64,000 nucleotides of DNA from Alphaproteobacteria bacterium (lineage in GTDB: Bacteria > Pseudomonadota > Alphaproteobacteria > UBA6615), in the NCBI GenBank assembly GCA_039980135.1, contig JBDXCV010000002.1:62001-126000 (forward strand), in the 5' to 3' direction. The notes below the pieces were generated by a model that was given only the letters and a program-made list of their open reading frames with translations, had not been told where the DNA came from and did not search any database. How positions within the stretch are numbered: position 1 is the first letter of the stretch; each line of letters begins with the position of its first letter. The translations under genes and the position numbers were made by a program. Below are positions 7,618-15,291 of the stretch, piece after piece.

Positions 7618-8523
7618 TCAGGCCGTGTCCGCGCCGGTGTTTGCCGCCAGGGCCAGACGCAGATCGCCGCCATGGACATCGAGCAACGCCTCGGCCTCGC
7701 CGAGGGACATCCCCCGGGCGATCAGCACGGCGGGTTTGACCGCATTCTCGCTTGTCGCCAGCGCGGCGCGTGCAGCGTCTTCCCCGACACCTGCCGCCTC
7801 CATGACGATTCGCGCGGCCCGGGCACGCAGCTTGTCGCTCGACGCGATCACGTCGACCATCATGCCGCGATAGACCCTCCCGAGACGGATCATGATCAGG
7901 GTGGAGAGCAGGTTGAGCGTGACTTTCTGCGCGGTGCCGGCGGTCATGCGGGTCGAGCCACCGATCGGTTCCGGCCCGGTTTCCAGCAAAATCGGATACG
8001 CCGCCGCATCCAGCAAAGGCGAGCCGGCATTGTTGGCGATGCCGATGGTCACCGCCCCGGCTGCACGCGCCGCCGCACAAGCCGCCAACGCGTAAGGTGT
8101 GACACCGCTGGCAGACAGGATGACGCAAACATCTGCCGCGTCGACGTCGATGGCGTCCGAATCCAGCTGTGCCTGGCGGGAATCGTCCTCCGCGCCTTCG
8201 GCGGTCCGGGTGAGGGCCTCGGGCCCGCCCGCGACGAGATAGGCAAGCCGGGCATGGGGCCAGCCGAACGTGGGTACGAGTTCGACCCCGTCCTGAACGC
8301 CGAGGCGCGCCGATGTACCGGCGCCGCCATAGATGAGTCGCCCCGTCGGGTTTTCACGCAAACGCTTGGCCGCCGCGCGTGCCGCTGCCGTCAAATCGGA
8401 GACCGATTGCCGGATTGCAGCCAGCCCGCTCGACTGGGCGTCGAGGATCGCGGCGGCGATGTCCTCGTCGGTGCGCGTTTCCAGGTCGCTGAATGCTTCT
8501 GCGAATTCTTCGGTTTTACGCAT
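7618..8523 (-). CDS. murQ: N-acetylmuramic acid 6-phosphate etherase
   Basis: Cleaves the lactyl ether of MurNAc-6-P to give GlcNAc-6-P and D-lactate, a key step of peptidoglycan-sugar recycling in the cytoplasm. 301 residues as expected. It has the SIS-domain motif G-G-A-G-T-S-A-R-L-G near residue 65, I-L-S-A-S-G-V-T-P-Y in the second sugar-phosphate loop, and the MurQ signature G-P-E-P-I-G-G-S-T-R-M-x-A-G-T-A-Q-K followed by L-N-L-L-S-T. The N-terminal T-E…T-R-T-D-E-D fits the family. Divergent from the kinase–nagA pair across a 125-base promoter region. Confidence 0.95.
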   Translation of the reverse strand: MRKTEEFAEAFSDLETRTDEDIAAAILDAQSSGLAAIRQSVSDLTAAARAAAKRLRENPTGRLIYGGAGTSARLGVQDGVELVPTFGWPHARLAYLVAGGPEALTRTAEGAEDDSRQAQLDSDAIDVDAADVCVILSASGVTPYALAACAAARAAGAVTIGIANNAGSPLLDAAAYPILLETGPEPIGGSTRMTAGTAQKVTLNLLSTLIMIRLGRVYRGMMVDVIASSDKLRARAARIVMEAAGVGEDAARAALATSENAVKPAVLIARGMSLGEAEALLDVHGGDLRLALAANTGADTA

Positions 8524-8648
8524 GTGCTGCTTTGCCTGAGATCACGAATCCTCCATAGCATATGCAATCGCGCCGCCCATTTCCCAAACATGAGACCGCC
8601 CGGGCTCGTGTAGGATGGCGCAACGAAAAGGAACGGCAGCGTCTGGCC

Positions 8649-9554
8649 ATGAACGAACGTTTGTATTGTTGCGTTGACGGTGGTGCCAGCAACACGCGGG
8701 TCGCCCTTTATGACGATTCGGGCCACAGGCTCGGCCTGACCGTGACGGGCCCGACGAGCCTGACCATTCGCGGCACCGCGGCCTGGGATGAGATCCTTGT
8801 CGCGCTGGAGAACCTTTCGCGCGCGGTTGCCCTTGAGGGAGACTATCTCTCCCATACCCATTTCGGTATTGGGCTTGCCGGCGCGAACAATAAATCCCAG
8901 CGGCAGAAATTCGTGGACGCCGCGCCCCTGGCGGGGGCATTGCGGGTCTCGACGGATGCCTACATCGCCGCGCTCGGCGCGCATGGTGGTGCTCCAGGGG
9001 CCGTGATCATCATCGGTACCGGCAGCGTCGGCTATCGGATCGAAGCGGCCGGGCGTTGCCGGCTCGTGGGCGGCTGGGGATTCCCCATCGGCGATGAGGG
9101 CAGTGGCGCGTGGATTGGACGGCGCGCGGTCGCCCAGGTTGCGCAGATCGTCGACACAAGGTTTCGCAAGCGGGTTACCGAAATGCATCACGCGGTGATG
9201 GCGCAGACCGGTCAGTCGCGCGACGGGCTGCTGGACTGGCTGCTCGCCGCGCCACCCGCCCGGTTCGCCGAACTGGCGCCGTTGGTGGTGGAGCATGCAG
9301 GATGGGGGGATACCGCCGCGCTCGAGATCGTCAGCGAAGCCGGTCGCGAAATCGATGCCCTGGCGGAAGCTCTGGATTCCGGGCGCAGAATCCCGCTGGC
9401 GCTGGTCGGCGGGCTGGCGGAGCCTTTGGATGCCTTCCTGCCCGATCGCTTGCGAAGCTGGGTACGTACGCCACAGAAAGACCCCGTCAGTGGCGCATTG
9501 ATGCTGGCGCAGGGGCGTGCACCGGATGAAACAATCATGTGGCAAAACCGATGA
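8649..9554 (+). CDS. BadF/BadG-family amino-sugar kinase (MurNAc/GlcNAc kinase-like)
   Basis: ATP-dependent sugar kinase of the actin/hexokinase fold, 301 residues. Phosphate-1 motif D-G-G-A-S-N-T-R-V, then I-I-I-G-T-G-S-V-G-Y (phosphate 2), G-G-W-G-F-P-I-G-D-E-G-S-G-A-W-I-G (characteristic of GlcNAc/MurNAc kinases of this family) and a late L-V-G-G-L-A adenosine motif. Clostridial MurK of this family phosphorylates both MurNAc and GlcNAc. The adjacent murQ, nagA and namZ make a MurNAc kinase role likely, but the substrate is inferred. The start was chosen at M-N-E-R-L-Y so the domain begins at once; an in-frame ATG at 8562 would add 29 unrelated residues. Confidence 0.82.
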   Translation: MNERLYCCVDGGASNTRVALYDDSGHRLGLTVTGPTSLTIRGTAAWDEILVALENLSRAVALEGDYLSHTHFGIGLAGANNKSQRQKFVDAAPLAGALRVSTDAYIAALGAHGGAPGAVIIIGTGSVGYRIEAAGRCRLVGGWGFPIGDEGSGAWIGRRAVAQVAQIVDTRFRKRVTEMHHAVMAQTGQSRDGLLDWLLAAPPARFAELAPLVVEHAGWGDTAALEIVSEAGREIDALAEALDSGRRIPLALVGGLAEPLDAFLPDRLRSWVRTPQKDPVSGALMLAQGRAPDETIMWQNR

Positions 9555-10645
9555 GCGAATCACAACGTGCAGGACACATCCTCACCCCCGACGGTTGGGT
9601 CGATGGCCAGATCGCGTTCGACAGCCATATCGTGGCCATCGAAGAAGGTGAAATTCCCGCAGACGCGCCATACGTCATTCCCGGTTTCGTCGACCTCCAT
9701 GTGCCGGGTGGCGGCGGCGCCGATGTGATGCAGGGTGAAGAGGCTGTGCGGACAGCCGCGCAGTTACATGCCCGGCACGGCACCACGTCGTTCCTGCCGG
9801 CGACCATTACTGCCCCCGAAGACGAACTCGTCGCGGCTCTGGCGGGTATTGGCAAAGTGCAGACAGCGCGCCAGCCGGGCGAAGCTCGGGTTCTCGGTGC
9901 CCATATGGAAGGCCCCTATATCAACGCCGTCCGCCTCGGCGCTCAGCCGCCCTTTGCCCGCGATCCCGATCCGGCGTTCCTGGAGGTCGTGATGGGGGAA
10001 GGCGTCGTGAAGCTCGTTACGCTGGCGCCCGAGATTACCGGTGGCCTGGACATGATCCGCCAGCTGGCCGAAGCGGGGATCGTGGTCCAGATCGGCCATT
10101 CGGATGCTGACTATGAAACGGTTTGCGCAGCGCTGGACGCCGGGGTAAGGGGATTCACCCACCTGTTCAACGCCATGTCGCCGCTGCATCATCGCGCACC
10201 GGGGGTTGCCGGGGCGGCGCTGGCGCATGGCGAATACGCCGCACTTATTCCCGACGGCATTCATGTCGTGCCGGGGGCCTTGAAGGTCGCCCTGCGGTCG
10301 ATCCCGAGGCTGTTCGTGGTCACTGATGCGACAGCGGCGGCAGGAATGCCCGACGGCGAGTATCCGTTGGGCAGTCACACCGTGACAAAGCGTGACGGCA
10401 GCGTGTTTCTGGCCGACGAGACGCTGGCCGGCAGCGCCCTGACGATGGACCGGGCATTTGCGAATTTGCTGGGTTTGGGGTTGTCGCTGGATGAAGCGAG
10501 CCACCGCACATCCGCCTATCCGGCTGATTTCCTCGGCCGGATGGATCGCGGGCGCCTTCAGCCGGGTGCCTGGGCCGATCTTGTATTACTGGACCCCGCC
10601 TACAAGCTGGTCGAAGTGGTCATCGAGGGTGAGGCGATCGGCTGA
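9551..10645 (+). CDS. nagA: N-acetylglucosamine-6-phosphate deacetylase
   Basis: Amidohydrolase removing acetate from GlcNAc-6-P to give GlcN-6-P. 364 residues. Seen: P-G-F-V-D-L-H50, H-M-E120-G-P-Y-I-N (metal-ligating Glu), G-H183-S-D-A-D, T-H204-L-F-N-A-M-S-P, D-G-I-H, and V-T-D259-A catalytic Asp. The ATG overlaps the kinase stop as ATGA, so the two are translationally coupled; a GTG twelve bases upstream is an alternative. It receives the product of MurQ. No GlcN-6-P deaminase (nagB) is in the window. Confidence 0.95.
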   Translation: MSESQRAGHILTPDGWVDGQIAFDSHIVAIEEGEIPADAPYVIPGFVDLHVPGGGGADVMQGEEAVRTAAQLHARHGTTSFLPATITAPEDELVAALAGIGKVQTARQPGEARVLGAHMEGPYINAVRLGAQPPFARDPDPAFLEVVMGEGVVKLVTLAPEITGGLDMIRQLAEAGIVVQIGHSDADYETVCAALDAGVRGFTHLFNAMSPLHHRAPGVAGAALAHGEYAALIPDGIHVVPGALKVALRSIPRLFVVTDATAAAGMPDGEYPLGSHTVTKRDGSVFLADETLAGSALTMDRAFANLLGLGLSLDEASHRTSAYPADFLGRMDRGRLQPGAWADLVLLDPAYKLVEVVIEGEAIG

Positions 10646-10659
10646 TCCGGACCGTCATG

Positions 10660-11793
10660 CTATCGCCAGTCCTGCAGGATGGCGTCGGCGGACCGACCCG
10701 TTTCGAGCTGTGTTCGAAGATCGGCGCGTCCGAACAGCACATCGATCGCCATGTCGGAGGTTGAACCGCCAGCCGGCAACCACGCGAAGTCTTCGTGTTT
10801 TTCCAAAAGCCACGCGAGCAGATATACGCCGAGCGCGAGCGGCTCGTGGCGGGGCACACGCCTTGGCCAAATCGCGACCCCGGGAACCGGCTGTCCCGAT
10901 GCGGGCGGGCGGGTGAAGAATATCTCGCCGGGTGCAGCGCCGAAGCCCGTCGACCATTCATTGACCGCGTGGGCGAGGGCTTCGGCGTCGAGACCCGGTG
11001 CGGAAACCGAGCGAAATGAGACCGAAGTGCCCCGGCCCTCGCTCACATTCGTGGCTTCGAGCAGCACCAGTCCGGCATAGGCCGCCACCGCGTCGGGGTG
11101 AGACAGGGCCGGCGACGGCGGAATCCAGCCGAGCGGCGGCTGCAGCGATACGTCGGCGGGATAGACCGCAAACGGCGCCTGGGTGATCATCGGTGCGACG
11201 GAGAGCGCGATGAGTTCACCTATGGTGCGACCGTGGACGAAAGGCACATCGAAATAGGCGAGCAGGGACCTGCACTCGGCCTCGGGGCGGGGGCCCTCAA
11301 TCGTGGGGCCGAGAGGGTTGGCGCGATCGCAGACGATAACCTCGATGTGACGCTCCAGTGCCGTGCTGGCAAACCGGGCCGCCGTCGCGGCGTAGGTGTA
11401 GCAACGCACACCGACGTCACGCAGGTCGATAACCAATGCATCCAGCCCTTCCAGAACAGCGTCCGCATTGTCCTCCGCGCCCTCGTACAAACTGTGAACC
11501 GGGAGTCCCGTTAGCGGATCCGTGCTGTTCGACACGGCTTCGCCGGCGCCCTCAGACAGCCGCATGCCATGCTCCGGTGTAAACAAACGCGGGCTGTCGC
11601 CACCATGGCCGCCTATGGCCCGCATTAGCGCCAGCGTTGCCGGAATCTGATCTGCCGTGGTGCAGGCGTGATTCGTCAGCAGGCCAACCTTTTGCATCGC
11701 AAGACGCCGGGTCATTTGTTCATCGGCAATCAGACGGTCGAGACCTGACAGCGCGCGTTTTCCATTTTCAGCGCGGCTGTCCGTCCCGGTCAT
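10660..11793 (-). CDS. namZ: Exo-beta-N-acetylmuramidase, DUF1343/NamZ family
   Basis: 377 residues. DUF1343 hallmarks in order: V-G-L-L-T-N-H (about 36-42), L-F-T-P-E-H-G, I-D-L-R-D-V-G-V-R-C-Y-T-Y, V-C-D-R-A-N-P-L-G, F-V-H-G-R-T-I-G-E, N-V-S-E-G-R-G-T and a C-terminal W-x-P. NamZ, the characterised member, removes MurNAc from non-reducing ends of peptidoglycan fragments. No signal peptide is evident at the annotated N-terminus, so it may act in the cytoplasm on imported fragments, or the start may be wrong. Convergent with nagA, 14 nt apart; it would supply MurNAc to the kinase–MurQ route. Confidence 0.87.
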   Translation of the reverse strand: MTGTDSRAENGKRALSGLDRLIADEQMTRRLAMQKVGLLTNHACTTADQIPATLALMRAIGGHGGDSPRLFTPEHGMRLSEGAGEAVSNSTDPLTGLPVHSLYEGAEDNADAVLEGLDALVIDLRDVGVRCYTYAATAARFASTALERHIEVIVCDRANPLGPTIEGPRPEAECRSLLAYFDVPFVHGRTIGELIALSVAPMITQAPFAVYPADVSLQPPLGWIPPSPALSHPDAVAAYAGLVLLEATNVSEGRGTSVSFRSVSAPGLDAEALAHAVNEWSTGFGAAPGEIFFTRPPASGQPVPGVAIWPRRVPRHEPLALGVYLLAWLLEKHEDFAWLPAGGSTSDMAIDVLFGRADLRTQLETGRSADAILQDWR

Positions 11794-11845
11794 GGGGCAA
11801 GCTTACCGACGTGGGGGGTCGGGAACAATGATCGCCGGCATGGGG

Positions 11846-12280
11846 TCAGGCCCGCCAGTTGAGGATCGCGCCGCCGCGTTTTGTGACCTCGTCTTCCGCG
11901 GCCTTCTCGGCGGGGAAGCGCCGCAGGACCTCACCCGACTGGGTGTCGAGAATCTCAACGAAAACGTCTGATTCGAACGGGTCATAGTTGAGGCGCGCCT
12001 CGATCTTCGACTTCACGGGCTCCGGAATCCGGATGGGTTCGGGCACGCCCGGCTTCTCCGCAGGATCTTCCGGAAGTTTCTCCGTGACATCCTTGGGGAT
12101 CGGCTTTGGCGCGCTGATTCGCGCTTCGCCGGGACTGGTTATCTTTCGCTCGAATACTTCCATCATCCGCTCCGCGGAACTCTCCGTGATCCTCAACAGA
12201 AACTCGGCATGGTTTTCATCAACACCGCCATACGACACTGGTTTGGACCCGATTGCGGCGAAGCGCAAACAGGATTGCAT
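11846..12280 (-). CDS. Hypothetical protein with FlaG-like C-terminus
   Basis: 144 residues. The first half is Pro/Glu/Lys-rich and probably disordered. The C-terminal about 45 residues (D-V-F-V-E-I-L-D-T-Q-S-G-E-V-L-R-R-F-P-A-E-K-A) resemble the FlaG fold seen in flagellar accessory proteins. No flagellar genes are nearby, so a motility role cannot be claimed. The start is uncertain: an internal M-M-E-V-F-E-R-K near codon 39 is possible. Stands alone between namZ and the DUF2794 gene, same strand as both. Confidence 0.6.
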   Translation of the reverse strand: MQSCLRFAAIGSKPVSYGGVDENHAEFLLRITESSAERMMEVFERKITSPGEARISAPKPIPKDVTEKLPEDPAEKPGVPEPIRIPEPVKSKIEARLNYDPFESDVFVEILDTQSGEVLRRFPAEKAAEDEVTKRGGAILNWRA

Positions 12281-12358
12281 CGAGTTTTAGAATTCCGATT
12301 TTTCGCTAAAAACGGCGGAAATATCGGGCGAATTTGAGACAAATTCACGCAGAGCGAA

Positions 12359-12700
12359 TCAGCCGATGGTCCGCAGCCGGGGTTTGCTTTTGATTGCGTC
12401 CAGGACTGTTTCCAGGCTCTCGCTTTGTTTCAGGCGCTGGGGGCCACGAGAAACCGCATAGAGCGGGGGCCGGCCGCCCTTGCCGGGGGATTTTTCGATC
12501 GCATAGAGCGGGTGCTCGGCAGTGTGCCGAAAAACGGAGAAAACCGCCCGGTCGCGGGTAAAATCCATCGCGTAATCGCGCCATTCACCGGCCGCGACCC
12601 GCCGGCTGTACTCGTTCAGAAGAATGCGGAGTTCGTTCCGGCCGAACGTAACCTTGCCTGCCTTGTGACTGGATTTGTGCAGGGTCTGATAGGAACTCAT
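12359..12700 (-). CDS. DUF2794 domain protein
   Basis: 113 residues from M-S-S-Y-Q-T. Family features visible: F-G-R-N-E-L-R-I-L-L-N-E-Y-S-R-R-V-A-A-G-E-W-R-D-Y-A-M-D-F, then A-V-F-S-V-F-R-H and H-P-L-Y-A-I-E-K-S-P-G-K. DUF2794 is restricted mainly to Alphaproteobacteria and has no known function. A longer in-frame extension exists upstream but would run through the intergenic gap, and the conserved region begins within the first 20 residues of the chosen start. Confidence 0.82.
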   Translation of the reverse strand: MSSYQTLHKSSHKAGKVTFGRNELRILLNEYSRRVAAGEWRDYAMDFTRDRAVFSVFRHTAEHPLYAIEKSPGKGGRPPLYAVSRGPQRLKQSESLETVLDAIKSKPRLRTIG

Positions 12701-12783
12701 GAGTGGAACGCTCGCCCGTGACCGTTGAGTGGCTGACGGGGCAAGTTTTCCTGATTTTCGGGGGCCTGTCCAGCGAACCCGGC

Positions 12784-13110
12784 TCAGGGGGCGAGGCGGG
12801 TTTCCGTTTCGAAACGGTTGGCGACCTCGTAGCAACTCACCCGCGCAATCGATTGGTAGCAGACGAGATTGGCCTGTTCGCCGGAATCCTCGTAACGCTT
12901 GGGCTGACACCAGGCCTCCCCGCGCAACGAATGGCGAAAGGTGCATTCTTCGCCTGTCGCAAATGACATGACATGGTCAGACACAGTCTTGCCGGAATCC
13001 ATCACGGTCACCACGCTGGCGCCGCCGAGCGCAAGCGTGGCCGGGTCGGCACATGCCGCCAGGGCGAGGGGGGCGGCGATGGCCAGAATGTTTCGAATGC
13101 CCGGTCGCAT
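12784..13110 (-). CDS. Small predicted lipoprotein, unknown function
   Basis: 108 residues. The N-terminus is a lipoprotein signal peptide with lipobox L-A-L-A-A-C20, so the mature protein is lipid-anchored in the envelope. Four further cysteines (E-E-C-T-F, A-W-C-Q-P, L-V-C-Y, V-S-C-Y) could form two disulfides. No domain recognised. Divergent from the TPR protein–bamB–der operon across a 171-base gap holding several small palindromes. Confidence 0.72.
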   Translation of the reverse strand: MRPGIRNILAIAAPLALAACADPATLALGGASVVTVMDSGKTVSDHVMSFATGEECTFRHSLRGEAWCQPKRYEDSGEQANLVCYQSIARVSCYEVANRFETETRLAP

Positions 13111-13163
13111 GATCGGATTTCCTCTTGTTGAGGTACGATTGTGTCAGCGTCGGGTTAAAAAAT

Positions 13164-13206
13164 GGTATGACCCCATACCGACTTTGATCAAAACGCCGTT
13201 AAACGG
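13164..13206. promoter_or_regulatory. Cluster of three short palindromes in a divergent promoter region
   Basis: Within 43 bases: GGTATG-n4-CATACC (13164-13169/13174-13179), the 10-bp palindrome TTTGATCAAA (13183-13192), and CCGTT-A-AACGG (13196-13206). They lie between the divergent lipoprotein and YfgM-like genes. They could be operator half-sites or small hairpins; no regulator can be named. Confidence 0.25.
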
Positions 13207-13281
13207 TTGATTTCGGTGCGCTGTGCGGCGATATAGCGGCGTGTGATAATCACGCGAAGTTCTTGAAAAGGAATTGTTTTC

Positions 13282-13926
13282 GTGTCGGATCAGCTGTTCC
13301 GCGAAGTAGATGAAGAAGTCCGCCAGGACCGTTTCCAGGAGATATGGAAGCGCTATGGCATCTATCTGGTGATTGGCGTCGTTGTGATCGTCGGCGGGAC
13401 CATCGCCTTCGTCCTCTGGCGCGATGCCCAGCAGAGTGCCCGCGATGCGGATAGCGCGCGTTTTCTGGATGCCGTTGTGCAGGAAAGTGTGCAAGCAGAC
13501 GCGGCGCTGCGCGAACTTCGCGTCCTGGCGCAGGAAGGCACGCCCGCCTATCGGTTCCTCGCACAGTTGCGCGAAGCGCGCCTGCTGGCGACCCAGGGTG
13601 ACAAGGCCCAGGCGCTTGCTGTTTTCGATTCGATCGCCGCTGATTCCGACCTGCGCGGCACCTATCGTGATCTGGCGCGCCTTCTGGCCGTCGCGAACGG
13701 GTTGGACGTCTTGTCCCAGAATGAAGTCGAGGCGCGGATCGGGCCGCTGAATACGGACGGCAATCCCTTCCAGGTGACCGCGCGGGAATTCCTCGCCGTC
13801 GCCGCCATCCAGGCCGGCGAGCGAGAACGGGCAGCGGAACTGTTGCGCGCGAACCAGGCCGACCCCTCGGCACCGGTCGCATCGCGCGCGCGCGCCACAG
13901 AACTTCTCACGGCGATCGGTCTTTGA
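13282..13926 (+). CDS. YfgM-like membrane-anchored TPR protein
   Basis: 214 residues: short cytoplasmic N-terminus (F-R-E-V-D-E-E-V-R-Q-D-R), one membrane helix (about 25-46, Y-L-V-I-G-V-V-V-I-V-G-G), then alanine-rich helical repeats typical of the YfgM/TPR_21 family. YfgM homologues are periplasmic-chaperone partners of SecYEG. GTG start, supported by AAAGGAA 8-9 nt upstream. It overlaps bamB start codons by a few bases, and yfgM–bamB–der is a conserved order. Confidence 0.88.
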   Translation: MSDQLFREVDEEVRQDRFQEIWKRYGIYLVIGVVVIVGGTIAFVLWRDAQQSARDADSARFLDAVVQESVQADAALRELRVLAQEGTPAYRFLAQLREARLLATQGDKAQALAVFDSIAADSDLRGTYRDLARLLAVANGLDVLSQNEVEARIGPLNTDGNPFQVTAREFLAVAAIQAGERERAAELLRANQADPSAPVASRARATELLTAIGL

Positions 13927-13928
13927 TC

Positions 13929-15272
13929 ATGTTCGCGAGCATGTTCGTACCCGTGCGTAAAGTATGGCTTCTGCCGGTAATGCTGTTCACGCTTGCCGCC
14001 TGCGATACGTTCGATTTCCTCGGTGCGAGCGACGATGTGCCATTGCCCGGCGAGCGGATCGCGGTTTTGCAGGCGCAGGATCGGATTTCCGCGTCATCCC
14101 AGGTCGCCGACCTGGCCATCCGACTGCCGCGGCCCCAGATCAATGAAGACTGGCCCCAGCAGGGCGGTTTCGCCAACCACGCGATGCATCATCTTGCACT
14201 CTCCGGCAATCCGGTTGAGGTCTGGTCGTACAGCATTGGTTCGGGCGGCGATGATGATGCCCCGATCCTGTCCGGTCCGGTCGTCGCCAATGGGCTGGTG
14301 TATTCGATGGATTCCGACGCGGTCGTGACCGCGCGACGGGCGGACAACGGGGAGACCGTCTGGGCAGCGGACATCGAACCCGAAGATGAAGATGACGGAA
14401 ACTGGGGCGGCGGTGTCGTCTATGATCTTGGCCGGATTTATGCCGGCACCGGTTTCGCACAGGTCGTCGCGCTCGACGCCGCGACGGGACGCGTACTCTG
14501 GCGGACGTCGGTATCGGGACCGATGCGCTCGGCCCCAACGGCCTTCGGCGGCAAGGTCTATGCGGTCACGAAGGACAACCAGATCTTTGCCATTGATGCC
14601 GATCTGGGGGTCGTCGATTGGACCCATACGGGCATCGAAGAGGGGGCCGGACTGATTGGTTCGGCGAGCGCCGCGGTGGACGGCGATATTGTCGTGGTCC
14701 CTTATTCGTCGGGTGAGATATTCGCACTCCGCGCCGAAAACGGGCGCCAGCTCTGGAGTGACAATCTGGCGGCGATCCGGCGCGTGGACGCCGTGTCGGC
14801 CCTGGCGGATATCCGCGGGCGCCCCGTTGTCGATCGTGGCCGGGTCTATGCCATAAGCCATTCGGGACGGATGGTCGCGATCGACCTGGCCAGCGGACGA
14901 CGTGTCTGGGAAGCCGAAGTGGGCGGGGTGAACCAGCCCTGGATCGCGGGCAATTTCCTGTTCGTCGTCAGTACCGAAGGTGATGTCGTGGCGCTGGTCG
15001 CCGAGAACGGGCTGGTCCGCTGGGTGACCCCGCTGGGCCGGTATGAAGACCCCGAAGACCGTGAGGGCCTGATCAACTGGTCGGGTCCGGTGCTTGCCAG
15101 TGACCGGCTGATCGTGACGGGCAGCCATGGCGTCGCGGTCGCACTGTCGCCCTATACCGGTGAAATCATCGGTGAGATCGACATGCCCGGCGACGTATCG
15201 CTGCCCCCCATCCTGGCGAACGAGACCCTGTATTTCCAGACCGATGGCGCGCGCCTGATCGCGTACCGTTAG
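13929..15272 (+). CDS. bamB: Outer-membrane assembly lipoprotein BamB
   Basis: 447 residues. Lipoprotein signal with lipobox T-L-A-A-C25, then an eight-bladed PQQ-type beta-propeller: repeated D-A-x-T-G-R-V-L-W, G-V-V-D-W, A-E-N-G-R-Q-L-W, L-A-S-G-R-R-V-W and P-Y-T-G-E-I strands. BamB is a BAM-complex scaffold for beta-barrel insertion. ATG at 13929 lies 2 nt beyond the upstream stop; a TTG at 13923 and an ATG at 13941 are alternatives. Coupled with the YfgM-like gene and der. Confidence 0.93.
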   Translation: MFASMFVPVRKVWLLPVMLFTLAACDTFDFLGASDDVPLPGERIAVLQAQDRISASSQVADLAIRLPRPQINEDWPQQGGFANHAMHHLALSGNPVEVWSYSIGSGGDDDAPILSGPVVANGLVYSMDSDAVVTARRADNGETVWAADIEPEDEDDGNWGGGVVYDLGRIYAGTGFAQVVALDAATGRVLWRTSVSGPMRSAPTAFGGKVYAVTKDNQIFAIDADLGVVDWTHTGIEEGAGLIGSASAAVDGDIVVVPYSSGEIFALRAENGRQLWSDNLAAIRRVDAVSALADIRGRPVVDRGRVYAISHSGRMVAIDLASGRRVWEAEVGGVNQPWIAGNFLFVVSTEGDVVALVAENGLVRWVTPLGRYEDPEDREGLINWSGPVLASDRLIVTGSHGVAVALSPYTGEIIGEIDMPGDVSLPPILANETLYFQTDGARLIAYR

Positions 15273-15291
15273 GTCCCGGCGGGAACCTTCC

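Noticed and set aside
7612-8128. N-terminal extension of the GNAT protein through murQ
   Set aside because: The extended frame overlaps murQ for hundreds of bases and gives Arg/Gly-rich nonsense; the start just after the murQ stop fits operon spacing.
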